From contig OZ023213.1 of NCBI GenBank assembly GCA_963995525.1, forward strand, positions 50,250,987-50,314,986: a stretch of 64,000 nt of DNA. The letters run 5' to 3'. Origin of the DNA: Escarpia spicata (lineage: Eukaryota; Annelida; Polychaeta; Sabellida; Siboglinidae). This document shows, piece by piece, positions 37,401 to 49,400 of this stretch; position 1 is the stretch's first letter; every line of letters begins with the position of its first letter. The notes under the pieces are model-generated. The model was not told the origin of the DNA. It worked only from the letters and a program-made list of their open reading frames with translations, and did not search any database. Both the position numbers and the translations under genes were made by a program.

Positions 37401-40400
37401 GGTGTAGGTAGACCTTCTGGCTGTGGATGTAAACATGTCACTGCTGGGTGTGGTGTAGGTAGACCTACTGGCTGTGGATGTAAACATGTCACTGCTGGGT
37501 GTGGTGTAGATAGACCTACTGGGTGTGGATGTAAACATGTCACTGCTGGGTGTGGTGTAGGTAGACCTACTGGGTGTGGATGTAAACATGTCATTGCTGG
37601 GTTTGGTGTAGGTAGACCTACTAGCTCTGGATGTAAACATGTCACTGCTGGGTGTGGTGTAGGTAGACCTACTGGCTGTGGATGTAAACTTGTCACTGCT
37701 GGGTGTGGTGTAGATAGACCTACTGGCTGTGGATGTAAACATGTCACTGCTGGGTGTGGTGTAGGTAGACCTACTGGGTGTGGATGTAAACATGTCACTG
37801 CTGGGTGTAGTGTAGGTAGACCTACTGGTTGTGGATGTAAACATGTCACTGCTGGGTGTGGTGTAGGTAGACCTACTGGCTGTGGATGTAAACATGTCAC
37901 TGCTCGGTGTGGTGTAGATAGACCTACTGGGTGTGGATGTAAACATGTCACTGCTGGGTGTGATGTAGATAGACCTACTGGGTGTGGATGTAAACATGTC
38001 ACTGCTGGGTGTGATGTAGGTAGACCTACTGGGTGTGGATGTAAACATGTCACTGCTGGGTGTGATGTAGGTATACCTACTGGCTGTGGATGTAAACATG
38101 TCACTGCTGGGTGTGGTGTAGGTAGACCTACTGGCTGTGGATGTAAACATGTCACTGCTGGGTGTGGTGTAGGTAGACCTACTGGGTGTGGATGTAAACA
38201 TGTCACTGCTGGGTGTGGTGTAGGTAGACCTACTGGGTGTGGATGTAAACATGTCACTGCTGGGTGTGGTGTAGGTAGACCTACTGGCTGTGGATGTAAA
38301 CATGTCACTGCTGGGTGTGGTGTAGGTAGACCTACTGGGTGTGGATGTAAACATGTCACTGCTGGGTGTGGTGTAGGTAGACCTACTGGGTGTGGATGTA
38401 AACATGTCACTGCTGGATGTGGTGTAGGTAGACCTACTGGCTGTGGATGTAAACATGTCACTGCTGGGTGTGGTGTAGGTAGACCTACTGGGTGTGGATG
38501 TAAACATGTCACTGCTGGGTGTGGTGTAGGTAGACCTACTGGGTGTGGATGTAAACATGTCACTGCTGGGTGTGGTGTAGGTAGACCTACTGGCTGTGGA
38601 TGTAAACATGTTACTGCTGGGTGTGGTGTAGGTAGACCTACTGGCTGTGGATGTAAACATGTCACTGCTGGATCTGGTGTAGGTATAAATTTATATTATG
38701 TGTCTTCAACAATATTATCCTGGTTTAATATTGTTGATTGTAGTTGTAAATGGTTAGTTTTTATTAACTTTATTTTAGTCTTCAAAAGCATAAAATAAAC
38801 AAGTCTGTTGGGGGTGAAGTGTAAAATGAACATGTCTGTTGGGGGTGAAGTGTAAAATGAACAGGTCTGTTGGGGTGAAGTGTAAAATGAACAGGTCTGT
38901 CGGGGATGAAGTATAAAATAAACAAGTCTGTTGGGGGTGAAATGTGAAATGAACAGGTCTGTCGTGGGTTAAGTGTAAAATGAACAGGTCTGTTGGGGGT
39001 GAAGTGTAAAATGAACAGGTCTGTCAGGGGTGAAGTGTAAAATGAACAGGTCTGTCGGGGGTGAAGTGTACAATGAACAGGTCTGTCGGGGGTGAAGTGT
39101 AAAATGAACAGGTCTGTCGGGGGTGAAGTGTACAATTAACAGGTCTGTCGGGGGAGAAGTGTACAATGAACAGGTCTATTGGGGGTAAAGTGCAAAATGT
39201 ATTAAGCAGTCTTATAGACTGGATACTTTACTACATAATGATCTAGTGTTTTTTAGATAATATATCATTTTTAATCTGCCTACCTGTAGTAGGATAACGT
39301 ATCACATTTCCTTACAGTGAGGGAAACAAAAGGAAATTAGTTGGACCTAAAAGAGATCAGACAGACTAACCATTTACAACTACAATCAACACGTCATGCC
39401 AGTGGTTTACTCAGAACTTATTTTCAAAATCATTGCTCATTGCTGGGTTTGGTGTAGGTAGACCTACTGGCTGTGGATATAAACATGTCACTGCTGGGTG
39501 TGGTGTAGGTAGACCTACTGGCTGTGGATGTAAACATGTCACTGCTGGGTGTGGTGTAGGTAGACCTACTGGCTGTGGATGTAAACATGTCACTGCTGGG
39601 TGTGGTGTAGGTAGACCTACTGGCTGTGGATGTAAACATGTCACTGCTGGGTGTGGTGTAGGTAGACCTACTGGCTGTGGATATAAACATGTCACTGCTG
39701 GGTGTGGTGTAGGTAGACCTACTGGCTGTGGATATAAACATGTCACTGCTGGGTGTGGTGTAGGTAGACCTACTGGCTGTGGATATAAACATGTCACTGC
39801 TGGGTGTGGTGTAGGTAGACCTTCTGGCTGTGGATGTAAACATGTCACTGCTGGGTGTGGTGTAGGTAGACCTACTGGCTGTGGATGTAAACATGTCACT
39901 GCTGGGTGTGGTGTAGATAGACCTACTGGGTGTGGATGTAAACATGTCATTGCTGGGTTTGGTGTAGGTAGACCTACTAGCTCTGGATGTAAACATGTCA
40001 CTGCTGGGTGTGGTGTAGGTAGACCTACTGGCTGTGGATGTAAACTTGTCACTGCTGGGTGTGGTGTAGATAGACCTACTGGCTGTGGATGTAAACATGT
40101 CACTGCTGGGTGTGGTGTAGGTAGACCTACTGGGTGTGGATGTAAACATGTCACTGCTGGGTGTAGTGTAGGTAGACCTACTGGTTGTGGATGTAAACAT
40201 GTCACTGCTGGGTGTGGTGTAGGTAGACCTACTGGCTGTGGATGTAAACATGTCACTGCTGGGTGTGGTGTAGATAGACCTACTGGGTGTGGATGTAAAC
40301 ATGTCACTGCTGGGTGTGATGTAGATAGACCTACTGGGTGTGGATGTAAACATGTCACTGCTGGGTGTGATGTAGGTAGACCTACTGGGTGTGGATGTAA

Positions 40401-43400
40401 ACATGTCACTGCTGGGTGTGATGTAGGTATACCTACTGGCTGTGGATGTAAACATGTCACTGCTGGGTGTGGTGTAGGTAGACCTACTGGCTGTGGATGT
40501 AAACATGTCACTGCTGGGTGTGGTGTAGGTAGACCTACTGGGTGTGGATGTAAACATGTCACTGCTGGGTGTGGTGTAGGTAGACCTACTGGCTGTGGAT
40601 GTAAACATGTCACTGCTGGATGTGGTGTAGGTAGACCTACTGGCTGTGGATGTAAACATGTTACTGCTGGGTGTGGTGTAGGTAGACCTACTGGCTGTGG
40701 ATGTAAACATGTCACTGCTGGATCTGGTGTAGGTATAAATTTATATTATGTGTCTTCAACAATATTATCCTGGTTTAATATTGTTGATTGTAGTTGTAAA
40801 TGGTTAGTTTTTATTAACTTTATTTTAGTCTTCAAAAGCATAAAATAAACAAGTCTGTTGGGGGTGAAGTGTAAAATGAACATGTCTGTTGGGGGTGAAG
40901 TGTAAAATGAACAGGTCTGTTGGGGTGAAGTGTAAAATGAACAGGTCTGTCGGGGATGAAGTATAAAATAAACAAGTCTGTTGGGGGTGAAATGTGAAAT
41001 GAACAGGTCTGTCGTGGGTTAAGTGTAAAATGAACAGGTCTGTTGGGGGTGAAGTGTAAAATGAACAGGTCTGTCAGGGGTGAAGTGTAAAATGAACAGG
41101 TCTGTCGGGGGTGAAGTGTACAATGAACAGGTCTGTCGGGGGTGAAGTGTAAAATGAACAGGTCTGTCGGGGGTGAAGTGTACAATTAACAGGTCTGTCG
41201 GGGGAGAAGTGTACAATGAACAGGTCTATTGGGGGTAAAGTGCAAAATGTATTAAGCAGTCTTATAGACTGGATACTTTACTACATAATGATCTAGTGTT
41301 TTTTAGATAATATATCATTTTTAATCTGCCTACCTGTAGTAGGATAACGTATCACATTTCCTTACAGTGAGGGAAACAAAAGGAAATTAGTTGGACCTAA
41401 AAGAGATCAGACAGACTAACCATTTACAACTACAATCAACACGTCATGCCAGTGGTTTACTCAGAACTTATTTTCAAAATCATTGCTCATTGCTGGGTTT
41501 GGTGTAGGTAGACCTACTGGCTGTGGATATAAACATGTCACTGCTGGGTGTGGTGTAGGTAGACCTACTGGCTGTGGATGTAAACATGTCACTGCTGGGT
41601 GTGGTGTAGGTAGACCTACTGGCTGTGGATGTAAACATGTCACTGCTGGGTGTGGTGTAGGTAGACCTACTGGCTGTGGATGTAAACATGTCACTGCTGG
41701 GTGTGGTGTAGGTAGACCTACTGGCTGTGGATATAAACATGTCACTGCTGGGTGTGGTGTAGGTAGACCTACTGGCTGTGGATATAAACATGTCACTGCT
41801 GGGTGTGGTGTAGGTAGACCTACTGGCTGTGGATATAAACATGTCACTGCTGGGTGTGGTGTAGGTAGACCTTCTGGCTGTGGATGTAAACATGTCACTG
41901 CTGGGTGTGGTGTAGGTAGACCTACTGGCTGTGGATGTAAACATGTCACTGCTGGGTGTGGTGTAGATAGACCTACTGGGTGTGGATGTAAACATGTCAC
42001 TGCTGGGTGTGGTGTAGGTAGACCTACTGGGTGTGGATGTAAACATGTCATTGCTGGGTTTGGTGTAGGTAGACCTACTAGCTCTGGATGTAAACATGTC
42101 ACTGCTGGGTGTGGTGTAGGTAGACCTACTGGCTGTGGATGTAAACTTGTCACTGCTGGGTGTGGTGTAGATAGACCTACTGGCTGTGGATGTAAACATG
42201 TCACTGCTGGGTGTGGTGTAGGTAGACCTACTGGGTGTGGATGTAAACATGTCACTGCTGGGTGTAGTGTAGGTAGACCTACTGGTTGTGGATATAAACA
42301 TGTCACTGCTGGGTGTGGTGTAGGTAGACCTTCTGGCTGTGGATGTAAACATGTCACTGCTGGGTGTGGTGTAGGTAGACCTACTGGCTGTGGATGTAAA
42401 CATGTCACTGCTGGGTGTGGTGTAGATAGACCTACTGGGTGTGGATGTAAACATGTCATTGCTGGGTTTGGTGTAGGTAGACCTACTAGCTCTGGATGTA
42501 AACATGTCACTGCTGGGTGTGGTGTAGGTAGACCTACTGGCTGTGGATGTAAACTTGTCACTGCTGGGTGTGGTGTAGATAGACCTACTGGCTGTGGATG
42601 TAAACATGTCACTGCTGGGTGTGGTGTAGGTAGACCTACTGGGTGTGGATGTAAACATGTCACTGCTGGGTGTAGTGTAGGTAGACCTACTGGTTGTGGA
42701 TGTAAACATGTCACTGCTGGGTGTGGTGTAGGTAGACCTACTGGCTGTGGATGTAAACATGTCACTGCTGGGTGTGGTGTAGATAGACCTACTGGGTGTG
42801 GATGTAAACATGTCACTGCTGGGTGTGATGTAGATAGACCTACTGGGTGTGGATGTAAACATGTCACTGCTGGGTGTGATGTAGGTAGACCTACTGGGTG
42901 TGGATGTAAACATGTCACTGCTGGGTGTGATGTAGGTATACCTACTGGCTGTGGATGTAAACATGTCACTGCTGGGTGTGGTGTAGGTAGACCTACTGGC
43001 TGTGGATGTAAACATGTCACTGCTGGGTGTGGTGTAGGTAGACCTACTGGGTGTGGATGTAAACATGTCACTGCTGGGTGTGGTGTAGGTAGACCTACTG
43101 GCTGTGGATGTAAACATGTCACTGCTGGATGTGGTGTAGGTAGACCTACTGGCTGTGGATGTAAACATGTTACTGCTGGGTGTGGTGTAGGTAGACCTAC
43201 TGGCTGTGGATGTAAACATGTCACTGCTGGATCTGGTGTAGGTATAAATTTATATTATGTGTCTTCAACAATATTATCCTGGTTTAATATTGTTGATTGT
43301 AGTTGTAAATGGTTAGTTTTTATTAACTTTATTTTAGTCTTCAAAAGCATAAAATAAACAAGTCTGTTGGGGGTGAAGTGTAAAATGAACATGTCTGTTG

Positions 43401-46400
43401 GGGGTGAAGTGTAAAATGAACAGGTCTGTTGGGGTGAAGTGTAAAATGAACAGGTCTGTCGGGGATGAAGTATAAAATAAACAAGTCTGTTGGGGGTGAA
43501 ATGTGAAATGAACAGGTCTGTCGTGGGTTAAGTGTAAAATGAACAGGTCTGTTGGGGGTGAAGTGTAAAATGAACAGGTCTGTCAGGGGTGAAGTGTAAA
43601 ATGAACAGGTCTGTCGGGGGTGAAGTGTACAATGAACAGGTCTGTCGGGGGTGAAGTGTAAAATGAACAGGTCTGTCGGGGGTGAAGTGTACAATTAACA
43701 GGTCTGTCGGGGGAGAAGTGTACAATGAACAGGTCTATTGGGGGTAAAGTGCAAAATGTATTAAGCAGTCTTATAGACTGGATACTTTACTACATAATGA
43801 TCTAGTGTTTTTTAGATAATATATCATTTTTAATCTGCCTACCTGTAGTAGGATAACGTATCACATTTCCTTACAGTGAGGGAAACAAAAGGAAATTAGT
43901 TGGACCTAAAAGAGATCAGACAGACTAACCATTTACAACTACAATCAACACGTCATGCCAGTGGTTTACTCAGAACTTATTTTCAAAATCATTGCTCATT
44001 GCTGGGTTTGGTGTAGGTAGACCTACTGGCTGTGGATATAAACATGTCACTGCTGGGTGTGGTGTAGGTAGACCTACTGGCTGTGGATGTAAACATGTCA
44101 CTGCTGGGTGTGGTGTAGGTAGACCTACTGGCTGTGGATGTAAACATGTCACTGCTGGGTGTGGTGTAGGTAGACCTACTGGCTGTGGATGTAAACATGT
44201 CACTGCTGGGTGTGGTGTAGGTAGACCTACTGGCTGTGGATATAAACATGTCACTGCTGGGTGTGGTGTAGGTAGACCTACTGGCTGTGGATATAAACAT
44301 GTCACTGCTGGGTGTGGTGTAGGTAGACCTACTGGCTGTGGATATAAACATGTCACTGCTGGGTGTGGTGTAGGTAGACCTTCTGGCTGTGGATGTAAAC
44401 ATGTCACTGCTGGGTGTGGTGTAGGTAGACCTACTGGCTGTGGATGTAAACATGTCACTGCTGGGTGTGGTGTAGATAGACCTACTGGGTGTGGATGTAA
44501 ACATGTCACTGCTGGGTGTGGTGTAGGTAGACCTACTGGGTGTGGATGTAAACATGTCATTGCTGGGTTTGGTGTAGGTAGACCTACTAGCTCTGGATGT
44601 AAACATGTCACTGCTGGGTGTGGTGTAGGTAGACCTACTGGCTGTGGATGTAAACTTGTCACTGCTGGGTGTGGTGTAGATAGACCTACTGGCTGTGGAT
44701 GTAAACATGTCACTGCTGGGTGTGGTGTAGGTAGACCTACTGGGTGTGGATGTAAACATGTCACTGCTGGGTGTAGTGTAGGTAGACCTACTGGTTGTGG
44801 ATGTAAACATGTCACTGCTGGGTGTGGTGTAGGTAGACCTACTGGGTGTGGATGTAAACATGTCACTGCTGGGTGTGGTGTAGGTAGACCTACTGGCTGT
44901 GGATGTAAACATATCACTGCTGGGTGTGGTGTAGATAGACCTACTGGGTGTGGATGTAAACATGTCACTGCTGGGTGTGATGTAGGTAGACCTACTGGGT
45001 GTGGATGTAAACATGTCACTGCTGGGTGTGGTGTAGGTAGACCTACTGGGTGTGGATGTAAACATGTCACTGCTGGGTGTGGTATAGGTAGACCTACTGG
45101 CTGTGGATCTAAACATGTCACTGCTGGGTCTGGTGTAGGTAGACCTACTGGCTGTGGATGTAAACATGTCACTGCTGGGTGTGATGTAGGTAGACCTACT
45201 GGCTGTGGATGTAAACATGTCACTGCTGGGTGTGGTGTAGGTAGACCTACTGGCTGTGGATGTAAACATGTCACTGCTGGGTGTGATGTAGGTAGACCTA
45301 CTGGCTGTGGATGTAAACATGTTACTGCTGGGTCTGGTGTAGGTATAAATTTATATTATGTGTCTTCAACAATATTATCCTGGTTTAATATTGTTGATTG
45401 TAGTTGTGAATGGTTAGTTTTTATTAACTTTATTTTAGTCTTCAAAAGCATAAGGCCTCAAAAATACATTTTAACAAACACTACTGATATAGTGTATGTT
45501 TGATCACCAGATGGCGCATCTGTCTTAATGAGGACCAGAATTGTGCACGTTCACTGTTGGTTCCTTTTATATTTCCAATGTTATGGGAAAACAAATTTTC
45601 ATTGTGTTATTGTAAACTGTTTATTGGTGAATTTAAAAAAAATTATTACTTACATACCTAAAATAATTCATACGATTGTTTGCACAATGCCCTGAAGAAA
45701 AAACACAATTGTGTGTCCATAGCAACGCTTGCTCAGTTGCATTCAAAATTATTTATTGTAATATTAAAATGTCAGATCAGCCAAATTTTGAGGTCTTATT
45801 TGTTTAAATATCAGTTATCTTTTTAAAATAATAAATGTTAGGCTATGCTCTGGCATGGGTAATTGTAAACACACAGTTGTTCTAAAAATAGTTTGTCAAC
45901 AAATGATGATGATGCACTGTTTCTGTGACATAAATAGTCTGAGGGACATCTTAGTGTCGCAATCAATCCTCCCAAACTTTATGCCATCCCTGCAGTCTTC
46001 TACCAGCTCTCTCAGCGTCTTGATATCATGTCAACAAATCAGACTTTTAATTTTAAGTAAAACATTAGCAGCAGTTGTATTATCGAACACCGTCACCATG
46101 GGTCATTTCAAGTAGCTTTTGTTGTGTTCTCATGCACTCATAGATGGCGCTAGCATTCTAATGAATACGAATGCATTTATTTTTTCAGGCAAAAAACCCA
46201 TATGTAATTGGTACATATATATAGAAAATACATATCTTTTTAAAAGTAGATAAGTTAGACACTTAAATACATAAATAAAATAAGGAATAAGTTAAATAAA
46301 GTTACCAAATAAGTATTAAAAGATTATAAAAATAAATAAATATGTAAAGCGTGATATAAAAACACCATTTCACAATATACAGAGATTCGGCCCAGCTAGA

Positions 46401-49400
46401 CCACATTGGCCCATAACATGTACCCCCAATTCTATAATGGGACTAACTCAAATACCACTAGGTTATTTTACAGCGTAGGGCTGCCCCCACCTAGCTAGTG
46501 ATAGTGGCAGAATCCTTAACGATTGAACAACCATATATACACCATATGGAATCATGTATGTGTAATAAACCTTGTAAACCAAGATAGTTAATACTCTTGT
46601 ACAGTCAACATACAACATGATAACTGCCTTGAATAATAATAGTTTTGATAATATTTGGGGTGAATTCACCGACTGTTCACTGCAGCAACTCTCGCTAGTG
46701 TTTCTGTTGTTGCTAGCTGCCTTGTGTAACCCTCTCTCTGTACCCTCTCTCTGTGTCCTCTCCAGCTTGGCACGCTGCAGGTGAGATGTAGTATAAGACA
46801 TAGGCTAAGTTAGTCACACAAGGTCTGCTTCAGCTCATATATACAGTGTCTCGTCTCATCCTCACAAGCCAGGGGTGGTGACTACACACACTACCCCTGG
46901 CAGATACCCTTACAAGCCAGGGGTGGTGACTACACACACTACCCCTGGCAGATACCCTCACAAGCCAGGGGTGGTGACTACATTCACTACCCCTGGCAGA
47001 TACCCTCACAAGCCAGGGGTGGTGACTACACTCACTACCCCTGGCAGATACCCTAACAAACCAGGGATGGTGACTACACTCACTACCCCTGGCAGATACC
47101 CTCACAAGCCAGGGGTGGTGACTACACTCACTACCCCTGGCAGATACCCTCACAAGCCAGGGGTGGTGACTACACTCACTGCCCCTTGCAGATATTCTAC
47201 GCAATGTTAGGAAGTCAGCCGAATCAATCGTAATTGATTTTGTCGGTCATGACTAACACCCATGAGAACAGTGCAGACACTCGCCCCACATGACTGTACC
47301 ACCCGTGAGAACAGTGCAGACACTCGCCCCACATTATTGTACCACCCGTGAGAACAGTGCAGACACTCGCCCCACATTACTGTACCACCCGTGAGAACAG
47401 TGCAAACACTTGCCTCACATGACTGTACCACCCATGAGAACAGTGCAGACACTCGCCCCACATGACTGAACCATCCGTGAGAACAGTGCAGACACTCACC
47501 CCACATGACTATACCACCCGTGAGAACAGTGCAGACACTTGCCTCACATGACAGTACCACCTGTGAGAACAGTGCAGACACTCGCCCCACATTACTGTAC
47601 CACCCGTGAGAACAGTGCAAACACTTGCCTCACATGACTGTACCACCCGTGAGAACAGTGCAGACACTCGCCCCACATGACTGTACCACCCATGGGAACA
47701 GTGCAGACACTCACCCCACATGACTGTACCACCCGTGAGAACAGTGCAGACACTCGACCCACATGACTGTACCACCCATGGGAACAGTGCAGACACTCAC
47801 CCCACATGACTGTACCACCCGTGAGAACAGTGCAGACACTCACCCCACATGACTGTACCACCCATGAGAACAGTGCAGACACTCACCCCACATGACTGTA
47901 CCACCCATGAGAACAGTGCAGACACTCACCCCACATGACTGTACCACCCGTGAGAACAGTGCAGACACTCGCCCCACATTACTGTACCACCCGTGAGAAC
48001 AGTGCAAACACTTGCCTCACATGACTGTACCACCCATGAGAACAGTGCAGACACTCGCCCCACATGACTGAACCATCCGTGAGAACAGTGCAGACACTCA
48101 CCCCACATGACTATACCACCCGTGAGAACAGTGCAAACACTTGCCTCACATGACTGTACCACCCATGAGAACAGTGCAGACACTCGCCCCACATGACTGA
48201 ACCATCCGTGAGAACAGTGCAGACACTCACCCCACATGACTATACCACCCGTGAGAACAGTGCAGACACTTGCCTCACATGACAGTACCACCTGTGAGAA
48301 CAGTGCAGACACTCACCCCACATGACTGTACCACCCGTGAGAACAGTGCAGACACTCACCCCACATGACTGTACCACCCATGAGAACAGTGCAGACACTC
48401 ACCCCACATGACTGTACCACCCGTGAGAACAGTGCAGACACTCACCCCACATGACTGTACCACCCGTGAGAACAGTGCAGACACTCACCCCACATGACTG
48501 TACCACCCATGAGAACAGTGCAGACACTCACCCCACATGACTGTACCACCCGTGAGAACAGTGCAGACACTCACCCCACATGACTGTACCACCCGTGAGA
48601 ACAGTGCAGACACTCGCCCCACATTACTGTACCACCCGTGAGAACAGTGCAAACACTTGCCTCACATGACTGTACCACCCATGAGAACAGTGCAGACACT
48701 CGCCCCACATGACTGAACCATCCGTGAGAACAGTGCAGACACTCACCCCACATGACTATACCACCCGTGAGAACAGTGCAGACACTTGCCTCACATGTGC
48801 CCCAATTCAAAGATGACGTCCTCAACTTCAGGGAATCCCAATATAATGACCTGTTTGACCATTCTCATGAGCGGCTGCGTGGTATTGTGTATTCAGATAA
48901 CAACTTCTACTTCCCCAACGTTACATGAGCAAGTGTGGGCTGAGTTGAAAATGAACCGAACATTCTGGCAGACGATATTATTGGCTAAGCTGAACTTAAG
49001 TTTAGTTGATCTGTTAGGAGGTACTGAGACTGATGCAATCGGCAGCACTCCCTGGCATGCAAGGAGATCTTGTCTTTCTAATTAATTTAAGTTATGTGCA
49101 GCTGATATCATGATACCTCTCTTATCTGCTTGAAGTCAAATCTAAACTAATGTAATTTCATCTTGGCATCGTGTCAGTTCTACACTGTCTGTCTTGTATC
49201 ATGTTTATTTGATGTATCCCTCATTACTGTCTGTCTTCCCCTACTTCATTCCAACTCTTGCATAGTTATTGCTGTTGCTACTTATGTATTTATAACTATT
49301 TTGGTACGTTGATATATTATTCAAGTAATTTATGTATTTTTACTTACGTTTTGTCTATAATAAGGATATCGAATTGAATTATTTATTTTATTTAAATTTG

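Noticed and set aside
45506..45522. CAGATGGCGCATCTG palindrome with two E-boxes
   Set aside because: Short, single occurrence in AT-rich DNA, with no context to support regulation.
47248..48799. CRISPR-like regular array
   Set aside because: The repeats are directly tandem, with no unique spacers, in a eukaryotic intron.
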